Part shown: in pieces, positions 1 through 7,414 of the stretch
Layout of the letters: every line of letters starts with the position of its first letter
Numbering within the stretch: the stretch's first letter is position 1
DNA from: Pseudomonadales bacterium
GTDB lineage: Bacteria; Pseudomonadota; Gammaproteobacteria; Pseudomonadales; Halieaceae
Direction: 5' to 3'
DNA length: 64,000 nt
Assembly (NCBI GenBank): GCA_024234675.1
Contig: JACKNU010000004.1
Location: forward strand, 62,001 to 126,000
Position numbers and translations under genes: made by a program
The notes under the pieces: generated by a model
Told to the model about the DNA's origin: nothing
Database searches by the model: none
Seen by the model: the letters and a program-made list of their open reading frames with translations, nothing else

Positions 1-820
1 CTTCTACCAGATCTACGAGGGCGCCGCCCTGCTGGCAGGCGCCGGGCTGCATTATCTCGACTGCACGCCCGAGTCCGGCCTGTTGCCCGATTTTGGCAGC
101 GTCACCGCGGACCAGTGGCAGCGCTGCCGGTTGCTGTACCTGTGCAGCCCGGGCAATCCCACCGGGGCGGTGATGCCGCTGCCACGCCTGCAGCAGCTGG
201 TGGAGCTGGCTCTGGAGCACGATTTCGTGATCGCCGGCGACGAGTGCTATTCGGAAATCTATTTCGACGAGGACTCACCCCCGCCCGGGTTGCTGCAGGC
301 CTGTGTCGCGGCGGGCAACAGCGACTACCGCAACTGCGTGGTGTTCCACAGCCTGTCAAAACGCTCCAACCTGCCGGGCTTGCGCTCGGGGTTCGTGGCC
401 GGCGATGCGGCCATCCTGCGGGATTTCCTGCTGTACCGCACCTACCACGGCTGCGCCATGCCGCTGCACCACCAGCTGGGCAGTATCGCCGCCTGGGAGG
501 ATGAGGAGCATGTGCGCGCCAACCGCCAGCTGTACCGCGACAAATTCGCGGCGGTGCTGGCGGAACTGGACGGCCGGCTACGGGTGACGGCACCCGACGC
601 CGGCTTCTACCTGTGGCCACAACTTGATGGCAGCGACACCGCTTTCGCCCGCCGCCTGTTCGAAACCGAACATGTCACGGTGCTGCCCGGCAGCTTCCTG
701 GCCCGCGACGTCCGGGGCATCAATCCCGGGGCAAACCGCCTGCGCATGGCCCTGGTTGCCGAGCACCAGCAGTGCGTCGAAGCGGCCCGGCGCATGGTGC
801 GCTGCCTGCAAGCGCGGTAG
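1..820 (+). CDS. dapC: Succinyldiaminopimelate transaminase, 5' end outside window
   Basis: PLP-dependent fold-type I aminotransferase that makes N-succinyl-L,L-diaminopimelate in the lysine and peptidoglycan pathway, in the cytoplasm. The frame is already open at base 2, so the start codon and the first part of the large domain lie upstream. Visible are the substrate/cofactor motif SPGNPTG, the DECYSE stretch with the cofactor-contacting Asp and Tyr, and the SLSKRSNLPGLRSG motif with the Schiff-base lysine, which is characteristic of the DapC branch rather than ArgD. The C-terminal small domain is complete. It stands near dapD and dapE on the same strand, which supports the assignment. A generic class I aminotransferase is the only alternative and is unlikely. 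Confidence 0.9.
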   Translation, partial: FYQIYEGAALLAGAGLHYLDCTPESGLLPDFGSVTADQWQRCRLLYLCSPGNPTGAVMPLPRLQQLVELALEHDFVIAGDECYSEIYFDEDSPPPGLLQACVAAGNSDYRNCVVFHSLSKRSNLPGLRSGFVAGDAAILRDFLLYRTYHGCAMPLHHQLGSIAAWEDEEHVRANRQLYRDKFAAVLAELDGRLRVTAPDAGFYLWPQLDGSDTAFARRLFETEHVTVLPGSFLARDVRGINPGANRLRMALVAEHQQCVEAARRMVRCLQAR

Positions 821-828
821 GCCGGGCC

Positions 829-1482
829 ATGCTGAAGGCCCAACGCGCCGCCTTCGTCCTGCAACGCCTGCAGGAGCTGTACCCGGAAACCCCGATCCCG
901 CTGGACCACAGCGACGCCTTCACCCTGCTGGTGGCGGTGCTGCTCAGCGCCCAGTGCACCGACGAGCGGGTCAACCAGGTCACCCCCGCCCTGTTTGCCC
1001 TGGCCGACAACCCGGCGGAGATGGCGCGCCTGGAGGTGGAGCAGATCCAGGCCATCATCCGGCCCTGCGGTTTATCGCCGCAGAAGGCACGGGCGATAAA
1101 GCGCCTGAGCGAGATCCTGCTGGAAGAACACGGCGGCGAGGTACCGGCGGACATGGCGGCGCTGGAGCGCCTCCCGGGGGTGGGCCACAAGACGGCTTCG
1201 GTGGTGATGTCCCAGGCCTTCGGCGTGCCGGCGTTCCCGGTGGACACCCACATCCACCGCCTGGCCCAGCGCTGGGGCCTGTCCAGCGGCAAGAATGTGG
1301 TGCAGACGGAAAAGGACCTGAAACGCCTGTTCCCGGAAGAACACTGGAACCGCCTGCACCTGCAGATCATCTACTACGGCCGCGAATACTGCACGGCCCG
1401 CGGCTGCGACGGCCGCAGCTGCGAGATCTGCCGCACCTGCTACCCGGATCGCAAGCACCCCAAGAAGACGCGCAAGGCATAG
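829..1482 (+). CDS. nth: Endonuclease III-like DNA glycosylase/AP lyase with non-standard cysteine spacing
   Basis: Base-excision-repair glycosylase of the HhH-GPD family acting on oxidised pyrimidines; 217 aa against about 211 in E. coli. The helix-hairpin-helix LPGVGHKTASVV carries the catalytic lysine (K121), and the catalytic aspartate is D139 in VDTHIHR. Start chosen at ATG 829, 8 bases after dapC, because an upstream in-frame start at 772 would add residues unlike the family and overlap dapC. The C-terminal cysteines (188, 193, 198, 201, 204) are spaced C-x4-C-x4-C-x2-C-x2-C, not the usual C-x6-C-x2-C-x5-C of the 4Fe-4S cluster, so cluster binding is uncertain. The glycosylase fold assignment is firm. 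Confidence 0.88.
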   Translation: MLKAQRAAFVLQRLQELYPETPIPLDHSDAFTLLVAVLLSAQCTDERVNQVTPALFALADNPAEMARLEVEQIQAIIRPCGLSPQKARAIKRLSEILLEEHGGEVPADMAALERLPGVGHKTASVVMSQAFGVPAFPVDTHIHRLAQRWGLSSGKNVVQTEKDLKRLFPEEHWNRLHLQIIYYGREYCTARGCDGRSCEICRTCYPDRKHPKKTRKA

Positions 1483-1556
1483 GGTTCATTGAAAACTTGT
1501 AAACTCTGTGCGGCTCCGTTCGTGGCGCAGAGCAGGGGTTACCTCGCTGCACGGCT

Positions 1557-1573
1557 GCGGCCCTCCGGGCCGC
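1557..1573. other. GC-rich hairpin in the nth/MAPEG intergenic region
   Basis: Between the convergent genes nth and MAPEG (1483-1667) there is a perfect 7-bp stem (GCGGCCC / GGGCCGC) with a 3-base loop. No T-run follows on either strand, so it does not look like an intrinsic terminator. It may still affect the 3' ends of the two converging transcripts. Nothing else recognisable was seen in this 185-bp gap. Confidence 0.35.
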
Positions 1574-1667
1574 GGACATGGAGCCAGGACATACCCGGAC
1601 ACCTGACGCTGCAGCAAGCAACCAAGCGGGCAAACTAAAATACCCGGGCAATCCCCTGCGTAGTGCG

Positions 1668-2096
1668 TCAGATCGCCGCGAAAAACGCCCTGAACACCAT
1701 CACCCACAGGACGATGGACGACAGGATGTACACCGCGAAGCGGTGCGCCACCCGGTTGTAGCTGCAGTGGATCAGGCTGTGCAGCGCCCGCAGGGCCAGG
1801 AAGGCCCAGGCGCAGTTGAGGTAAAAGCCGTCGACCTGCGAGGTCGCGGTGAGGTACAGGCAGAGCGCGTAAAAAATGACCGGCAGCTCGAACAGGTTCT
1901 TGAAATTATTGCTGGGGGCGGATTGGTCCCCGGGAATAAGGGCCTGCACGTCCGCGGGGGTCTTGAACTGCTCAATATCCAGTTTGTGCTTGCGGGCAAA
2001 CCCCACTCGCGTCACAAACAGGGTGAGCCACACCAGCAGGGTCAGCAGCATCATGCCCAACATGGGCAGGGCCAGTCCGGTTGTTGCCATGGTCAT
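1668..2096 (-). CDS. MAPEG-family membrane protein
   Basis: Small integral membrane protein of the MAPEG superfamily (membrane-associated proteins in eicosanoid and glutathione metabolism), 142 aa, with four predicted hydrophobic segments (about residues 6-28, 65-85, 87-105, 118-140). The family signature is visible as NNFKNLFELPVIFYAL followed by RALHSLIH, where conserved Asn, Glu and Arg residues sit. Bacterial members may be glutathione transferases or peroxidases, but the substrate cannot be told from sequence. It is transcribed alone, convergent to nth and divergent from the ArsC-like gene. A second ATG two codons in (2090) could be the start. Confidence 0.85.
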   Translation of the reverse strand: MTMATTGLALPMLGMMLLTLLVWLTLFVTRVGFARKHKLDIEQFKTPADVQALIPGDQSAPSNNFKNLFELPVIFYALCLYLTATSQVDGFYLNCAWAFLALRALHSLIHCSYNRVAHRFAVYILSSIVLWVMVFRAFFAAI

Positions 2097-2237
2097 CGCG
2101 TATCACCTCGTCATTATTGTAGAAAGCTCGCGCCGCCAGGACACCTCGGCGACATGCTCCGCGGCACACCTCGCTATATCTGGGGCGCCCGATTTGCTAT
2201 GCTACGCGGCCTTCGCAAAACAGGGTAGTACTGGGCC

Positions 2238-2594
2238 TTGATTACTCTCTACGGCATCAAAAACTGCGACACCGTCAAAAAGGCCCGCAACTGGCTGGAC
2301 CTGCACGGTATCGAGTACCGCTTTCACGACTTCCGTGAGGAAGGCCTCGAAGAAGCTGCGGTGGCGGCATGGCTGGCGGAGCTGGGCTGGGAACAACTGG
2401 TGAACAAGCGCAGCACCAGCTGGAAGGCACTGGCTGCCCGGGACCGGGAGACCATGGATGAGCAGTCCGCGCTGCAGGCGATCATGGCGCAGCCCACCCT
2501 GATCAAGCGCCCTTTGCTGGATACCGGCCACCAGCGTTTTAGCGGCTTCTCCGCGGCGAATTACCAGAAGATATTCAACCAACACACCCTCTGA
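2238..2594 (+). CDS. Spx/MgsR (YffB) family ArsC-like protein
   Basis: Small thioredoxin-fold protein of the ArsC/Spx superfamily, 118 aa. The N-terminal motif GIKNCDTVKKARNWL has the single conserved cysteine (NCDT, not the CxxC of Spx) and matches the YffB branch, a glutathione-dependent reductase-like group of uncertain substrate. The start is TTG at 2238: it places the beta-strand ITLYGI at the N-terminus as in relatives, and no ATG or GTG fits. It lies 27 bases upstream of dapD, an arrangement also found in Pseudomonas, so co-transcription with dapD-dapE is likely. A direct role in lysine synthesis is not shown. Confidence 0.85.
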   Translation: MITLYGIKNCDTVKKARNWLDLHGIEYRFHDFREEGLEEAAVAAWLAELGWEQLVNKRSTSWKALAARDRETMDEQSALQAIMAQPTLIKRPLLDTGHQRFSGFSAANYQKIFNQHTL

Positions 2595-2621
2595 GCGGGG
2601 TCAACCGGACAAGGACTGACG

Positions 2622-3641
2622 ATGACGGACAGCGCATTTGCTTTTGGCCTCGGCGTGGGCACCCACAACAGCAAGGGAGAATGGCTGGAGGTGTTCTTCC
2701 CGCGCCCCATACTCGCGCCCGGCGCCGCCCTGGTGGACGCGGTGAACGCCTGCGATTCCGCCACCGCCCTGGATGAATCCGTGCTGCGCAAGCTTAAAAC
2801 CGCCCTCGCCGCCGCGGGGGAAACCGCCCAGGCAGAACTGGCCGGGAGACTGATGGACAGTGGCCGGCCCGTGGTGGCCGTGCTGCTGCGCGAGGACGCG
2901 CCGCCGGCGAACGTGCCGGAGGGCTACCTGAAGCTGCACCTGCTGTCACACCGTCTGGTGAAGCCCCACGGGACCAACCTGCAGGGCCTGTTCGGGGTAC
3001 TTCCCAACGTCGCCTGGACCAACGAGGGCGCGGTGGATATAGATGAGCTGGCCGAGCACCAGCTGGCCGCCAGGCTGCGCGGCGAACTGCTGGAAGTGAG
3101 CTGCGTGGACAAGTTCCCGAAGATGACCAACTACGTGGTGCCCTCCGGGGTGCGCATAGCCCACACCGCCCGGGTCCGCCTCGGAGCCTACCTGGGCGAG
3201 GGCACCACCATCATGCACGAGGGTTTCGTCAACTTTAACGCCGGGACCGAGGGCCCGGGTATGATCGAGGGCCGCATTTCCGCCGGGGTGTTCGTGGGCG
3301 CGGGCTCCGACCTGGGGGGTGGCTGCTCCACCATCGGCACCCTGTCCGGGGGTGGCAATATCGTCATTTCGGTGGGCAGGGAATGCCTGATCGGCGCCAA
3401 TGGCGGCACCGGTATCCCGCTGGGAGACCGCTGCACCGTGGAGGCGGGCCTGTTCATTACCGCCGGCACCAAGGTCACCATGCTGGATGCGCAGGGCATG
3501 CCCGTGGAAACCGCCAGGGCGCGGGACCTGGCCGGCAAGTCCGACCTGCTGTTCCGTCGCAATTCCACCACCGGCGCGGTGGAGTGCCTGACCAACCGCT
3601 CGGCGGTGGAACTCAACGAGGAATTGCACGCCCACAACTGA
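2622..3641 (+). CDS. dapD: 2,3,4,5-tetrahydropyridine-2,6-dicarboxylate N-succinyltransferase
   Basis: Catalyses succinyl-CoA-dependent acylation of tetrahydrodipicolinate, the step before DapC. Length 339 aa fits the longer DapD type found in Pseudomonas and Actinobacteria (about 340 aa) rather than the 274-aa E. coli type. After an alpha/beta N-terminal domain (about residues 1-170), the C-terminal part is a left-handed beta-helix made of hexapeptide repeats (VRLGAYLGEGTTIMHEGFVN, then GVFVGAGSDLGGG and CLIGANGGTGIPLGDRC). It lies 25 bases upstream of dapE on the same strand, and its ATG is preceded by a purine-rich stretch. Assignment is firm. Confidence 0.95.
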   Translation: MTDSAFAFGLGVGTHNSKGEWLEVFFPRPILAPGAALVDAVNACDSATALDESVLRKLKTALAAAGETAQAELAGRLMDSGRPVVAVLLREDAPPANVPEGYLKLHLLSHRLVKPHGTNLQGLFGVLPNVAWTNEGAVDIDELAEHQLAARLRGELLEVSCVDKFPKMTNYVVPSGVRIAHTARVRLGAYLGEGTTIMHEGFVNFNAGTEGPGMIEGRISAGVFVGAGSDLGGGCSTIGTLSGGGNIVISVGRECLIGANGGTGIPLGDRCTVEAGLFITAGTKVTMLDAQGMPVETARARDLAGKSDLLFRRNSTTGAVECLTNRSAVELNEELHAHN

Positions 3642-3666
3642 ACGGGCCAGCAAGGAAATCGCAGCA

Positions 3667-4800
3667 ATGGAAAAGACTCTGGCACTGGCTTGCGAGCTGA
3701 TCCGTCATCCCTCGGTGACACCGGACGACGCCGGCTGCCAGCAGCGGATGATGGACCGCCTGCAGGCCATCGGCTTTCGCTGTACCCCGCTGCGCTTCGG
3801 TGCGGTGGACAACTTCTGGGCCGAGCGCGGCACCTCCGGCCCCATCCTGGTATTCGCCGGACATACCGACGTGGTGCCCACCGGGCCCGAGGAGCAGTGG
3901 CGCTCACCGCCCTTCGAGCCCACCCTGGTGGACGGCGTGCTCTATGGTCGCGGCAGCGCCGACATGAAAGGCAGCCTGGCCGCCATGGTGGTGGCCTGCG
4001 AGGAATTCGTGGCGAGGCACCCCGATCACCCCGGGCGCCTGGGCTTTCTCATCACCTCCGATGAGGAAGGCGTGGCGGTCGACGGCACCGTCAAGGTCAT
4101 GGCGTACCTGCAGCAGCAACACAAGCCCATCGACTGGTGCCTGGTGGGCGAGCCCTCCAGCAGCGCGCGGCTGGGTGACGTGATCAAGAACGGCAGGCGG
4201 GGCTCCCTGGGCGCGGTGCTCACCGTGCGGGGTGTGCAGGGGCACATCGCCTACCCGCAGCTGGCGGACAACCCCATCCACAGGGCCATGCCGGCGCTGC
4301 AGGCGCTGACCGCCGAACCCTGGGACGAGGGCAACGCGTTTTTCCCGCCCACCTCGCTGCAGATTTCCAATATCAACGGCGGCACCGGCGCGACCAATGT
4401 CATACCCGGCAGCCTGCAGGTACAGTTCAATTTTCGCTTTTCCACCGAGGTAACGGATAGCATCCTGCGCCAGCGCACCGAGGCCATCCTCGATGCCCAC
4501 GGGCTGGACTACGAGTTGCAGTGGTCCCTGAGCGGCCAGCCCTTCCTCACCGCCAGCGGCGAGCTGGTGGCGGCGGCGGTGTCCAGCATCGAGGCCCACA
4601 CCGGGCAGGCACCGGAGCTGTCCACTGCCGGCGGCACCTCGGACGGGCGCTTCATCGCTCCCACCGGCGCCCAGGTGGTGGAACTGGGCCCCATCAATGA
4701 GAGTATCCACAAAGTGGATGAGAACGTGCTGGCCGCGGACCTGCCGCGACTGGCGGTCATTTACCGGGGCATTATCGAGCGCCTGCTGCTGCAGGCCTGA
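3667..4800 (+). CDS. dapE: Succinyl-diaminopimelate desuccinylase
   Basis: Di-zinc amidohydrolase of the M20 peptidase family that releases succinate to give L,L-diaminopimelate, following DapC. Length 377 aa matches the family (about 375). Metal-binding and catalytic motifs are intact: FAGHTDVVPTG (zinc His and general Asp), RGSADMKGS (bridging Asp), SDEEG (catalytic Glu and zinc Glu) and NESIHKVDE near the C-terminus (zinc His). The middle part contains the dimerisation lid (about residues 180-290). Its 3' end lies 2 bases from the 3' end of the convergent SDR gene. Confidence 0.96.
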   Translation: MEKTLALACELIRHPSVTPDDAGCQQRMMDRLQAIGFRCTPLRFGAVDNFWAERGTSGPILVFAGHTDVVPTGPEEQWRSPPFEPTLVDGVLYGRGSADMKGSLAAMVVACEEFVARHPDHPGRLGFLITSDEEGVAVDGTVKVMAYLQQQHKPIDWCLVGEPSSSARLGDVIKNGRRGSLGAVLTVRGVQGHIAYPQLADNPIHRAMPALQALTAEPWDEGNAFFPPTSLQISNINGGTGATNVIPGSLQVQFNFRFSTEVTDSILRQRTEAILDAHGLDYELQWSLSGQPFLTASGELVAAAVSSIEAHTGQAPELSTAGGTSDGRFIAPTGAQVVELGPINESIHKVDENVLAADLPRLAVIYRGIIERLLLQA

Positions 4801-4802
4801 GG

Positions 4803-5549
4803 CTAAAGCGCATCCAGCTGGCGCTGCAAGCCCTTGCGGGCCAGTTCCAGGTTTACTTCCCCCGGCACGACCAGCACCCTGCCGTTGCCCAGCGCCGCCA
4901 GGCTGGCGGACACCACCTCGGCGGACTCCATCCACATGCTCGCCGGTACCTGGCTCTTGTCGAAGCCCTGCAGCGGCTCGTGAAACTCGGTATGCGTGTA
5001 GCCCGGGCACAGGGCCTGCACTGCTATGCCGGTGCCCTCCAGTTCGGCCTGCAGGGACTGGGAGAAATAGTTGAGAAAGACCTTGGTGGCACCGTACACC
5101 GCCAGACCCCTGCCGGGCAGGAAGGCGCCGACGGACGACACATTGATGATGTACCCGCCGCCCCGCTCGCGCATGAACGGTATGGCCGCCCGACACAGGG
5201 AAATGGTCGCATCGACATGCAGGTTCACCATATCCCGCTGGCCCTGGATGTCGAGGTCGGCAAACTGGCCGAAGGTGCTGAAACCCGCGTTGTTGACGAG
5301 GTAGTCCACCGGCCCCTGCTGGCGCAGCGCCTCCAGGGCCCGGGTCACACCTTCCACGGTATTGAGATCGGCCTCCAGGGGGTGCACTTCCACCTTACCG
5401 GCGAGCTCGGCCGCCAGCGCCTGCAGGCGCTCCGCCCGCCGCGCCACGGCGATAATGACATCGCAACGCCCGGCCAACTGGCGGCAGAAGTCCGCCCCCA
5501 TGCCGGCCGAGGCGCCGGTTACCATTGCGACGGTTTTTGCTGTGGACAC
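4803..5549 (-). CDS. Short-chain dehydrogenase/reductase
   Basis: Classical SDR, 248 aa, NAD(P)-dependent oxidoreductase of unknown substrate. Seen in order: cofactor motif TGASAGMG (TGxxxGxG), NNAG, catalytic Ser in NVSSVGAF, and catalytic YGATK (YxxxK). The PGYTHTEF segment follows the active site. It resembles the DltE/YqjQ-like group often annotated as short-chain dehydrogenases acting on lipid or ketone substrates. Start chosen at GTG 5549 because an AGAGGAG ribosome-binding site lies 9 bases upstream; an in-frame TTG at 5579 would lie beyond that site. An 89-bp gap separates it from rsmJ upstream on the same strand. Confidence 0.85.
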   Translation of the reverse strand: MSTAKTVAMVTGASAGMGADFCRQLAGRCDVIIAVARRAERLQALAAELAGKVEVHPLEADLNTVEGVTRALEALRQQGPVDYLVNNAGFSTFGQFADLDIQGQRDMVNLHVDATISLCRAAIPFMRERGGGYIINVSSVGAFLPGRGLAVYGATKVFLNYFSQSLQAELEGTGIAVQALCPGYTHTEFHEPLQGFDKSQVPASMWMESAEVVSASLAALGNGRVLVVPGEVNLELARKGLQRQLDAL

Positions 5550-5638
5550 AGTCTGGTACTCCTCTATCGAGCCTGGCAAAGGCCAGGACCGCCGATGATA
5601 GCGCGTGTCGCCTCCTGCTCACAGCCGCGGGCGTCTGC

Positions 5639-6484
5639 TCAGGCCAGCGCCCGCCGCACGTAGACATCGAAGCGCACGGCCTTGCCGGCAATGTGGTGGG
5701 AGGGCGCAGCCCCCGCGACGGGCGCTGCCCGGGTCGGGCGTTTCACCACCACTCTGGCGACATCCTGCCCCAGGGCCCAGGCCAGCAGGTCGGCCGCCTC
5801 GTGGGGGGCGGTATCACTGTCCAGCAGCAGCTGTAACAGCGCCATCTCCTTCTTGACCGCCGCGCTCTTGTCGCGCGGTGGAAACATGGGATCAAGGTAA
5901 ATGACCTCAGCCGGCACCGCCCGGTCCGCAAACACATCGCGGGCATCCCCGGTCCTCAGCGCCATGCGGCGCGCCACCCGGGCAAGCCAGGCGTCCTCGC
6001 TGGCCGCGGCCGCCGTCAAACCCCACTGCAGTAGCGCCGCTATCACCGGCTCGCGCTCGCAGAGGGTGACACTGCAGCCCATGTCAGCGAGCACGAAGCC
6101 GTCCCGGCCCAGCCCGGCGGTGGCGTCCAGGATGGCTGGCTGCCGGCTGGCGCTGGCCCCCACGGCCCTGCCCAGCAGCTCATTCTGGCCGCCCCGCCGT
6201 CGGTGGCGCATCGCGGCGCTGCCGAAGTCGGCGCTCACGGGCCCGGGCAGCACCGCGCGGCCGCCCCGCCTTCCGGTCTCCGCCGGCGGCGACAGCGCCT
6301 GCAGGGACAGCCGGTCGCCATCGACCAGCAACACGGCCGCGTAAGCACCGGCGCCTTGCAGGGGCAGATCATTGCCGGGGATCAGGGGCAGGCCCAGTTG
6401 CCGGCCCAGCGCCTCCGCGCGGACGCTATCGGTATCGTGTCTGGCCACCACGGCCAGGACAGCGCGGCCGGGCGTGATAGTCAA
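5639..6484 (-). CDS. rsmJ: 16S rRNA m2G1516 methyltransferase
   Basis: SAM-dependent methyltransferase of the RsmJ (YhiQ) family that modifies G1516 of 16S rRNA. Length 281 aa is slightly above E. coli (250 aa), mainly from the N-terminal half. The SAM motif is DATAGLGRDGFVLA, followed by the acidic CERE, and the hallmark family motif IYLDPMFPPRDKSAAVKKEM is intact. The C-terminal VKRP motif is also present. Its start overlaps the stop of the upstream HD-domain gene by four bases (ATGA), so it is translationally coupled to the cyclase/HD unit. Confidence 0.9.
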   Translation of the reverse strand: MTITPGRAVLAVVARHDTDSVRAEALGRQLGLPLIPGNDLPLQGAGAYAAVLLVDGDRLSLQALSPPAETGRRGGRAVLPGPVSADFGSAAMRHRRRGGQNELLGRAVGASASRQPAILDATAGLGRDGFVLADMGCSVTLCEREPVIAALLQWGLTAAAASEDAWLARVARRMALRTGDARDVFADRAVPAEVIYLDPMFPPRDKSAAVKKEMALLQLLLDSDTAPHEAADLLAWALGQDVARVVVKRPTRAAPVAGAAPSHHIAGKAVRFDVYVRRALA

Positions 6485-7407
6485 CGTTGGACGACAGCCA
6501 CCGCGGGGGGAAAACTGGCCAGCAATTGCTGCAGGCGCCTGCAGTTTTCGAGAATCGCATCCATATACAGATTGCGGCCGCCGAAGTGGGTGGCGGCGTG
6601 GCGGTGGACGCCGTCGAACTCGCCCTCCAGGCGCAACTCTATGGCATCGCGGATAAAGTCGGGGGTGGGCTCCAGCAGGTGGTCACGCGAGTGGTAGACC
6701 TTGCCCGTGTGGTGCGCCCGGGCGCCCTCACCGGCCATGCCCCCGATCTCGAATTCCTCGTACAGGTGATCCCGGCACTTGGTGACGTAATTGACATCGG
6801 CCATCTGGGCGATGAGATCCGCCGTCCCCAGCAGGGTGCCCAGGCGCTGTTCCCGCCCGTCGGCCACGGCCAGCGTCCGCGTGTCGCGCTCGTAGCCGGT
6901 GAAATGCACTATCCGCCTGCAGGTACCCGCCATGTGCTGCAGCCCCACGGCGGGCAGGTACTCGGACATGAACCGCTCGCTGCGACTGACGTGAATCCGG
7001 GTGTAGGCCGCGCCATTCTTGTTGCGGGTATCGCGGGTACGCCGGATATAGCCCGAATCGTGAAACAGGGCAGCGGCCACACCGGCCAGCGCCAGTTCGG
7101 GACCCAGGGCACCCGGCGCCTCGGGCCGATGCTCGTGGCCATCCAGCAGGCGCGCCATGGCGAGGGTGACGTCCAGCACGTGTTGGGCATCGTGATACTT
7201 GATATCACAGGCCCTGAAGCCGGGAAACTCGCCCGCGTAGAGGGCGGTGAAATCCCGGAACAGTACCTGCAGGGGCGAGAAGTCGAAGCCGGGGTACCGG
7301 CTCTCCAGAATGGCGCGCACCTCGGCCTCGACAATGACCGGATCGGTCACGTCCACCGTGTTGCTGACATCCATATGAGCCGGGCGATCCGGCTGCGGCA
7401 ACGGCAT
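6481..7407 (-). CDS. HD-domain phosphohydrolase, cyclic-nucleotide phosphodiesterase-like
   Basis: 308-aa protein with a metal-binding HD domain. The motif YHDAQHVLDV (H72, H76) resembles the YHNxxHAxDV signature of cyclic-nucleotide phosphodiesterases; then come FHDSGY (H116, D117), IHV (H139) and the final metal ligand TADLIAQM (D197). These residues suggest an intact metallophosphohydrolase centre; the substrate is not known. The C-terminal 90 residues are helical with no recognised domain. The gene starts 7 bases after the stop of the cyclase-like gene, whose last codons supply a GAGG ribosome-binding site, and it overlaps rsmJ by 4 bases. A role in hydrolysing the product of the neighbouring cyclase homologue is an inference from pairing. 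Confidence 0.75.
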   Translation of the reverse strand: MPLPQPDRPAHMDVSNTVDVTDPVIVEAEVRAILESRYPGFDFSPLQVLFRDFTALYAGEFPGFRACDIKYHDAQHVLDVTLAMARLLDGHEHRPEAPGALGPELALAGVAAALFHDSGYIRRTRDTRNKNGAAYTRIHVSRSERFMSEYLPAVGLQHMAGTCRRIVHFTGYERDTRTLAVADGREQRLGTLLGTADLIAQMADVNYVTKCRDHLYEEFEIGGMAGEGARAHHTGKVYHSRDHLLEPTPDFIRDAIELRLEGEFDGVHRHAATHFGGRNLYMDAILENCRRLQQLLASFPPAVAVVQR

Positions 7408-7414
7408 TGTATGG

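Noticed and set aside
3904..5196. 430-aa minus-strand frame across dapE and the SDR
   Set aside because: Antisense to dapE and out of frame with the SDR gene; both real genes have intact motifs.
5572..5587. Hairpin upstream of the SDR gene as a terminator of rsmJ
   Set aside because: 6-bp stem (CCTGGC / GCCAGG) but no T-run on either strand.
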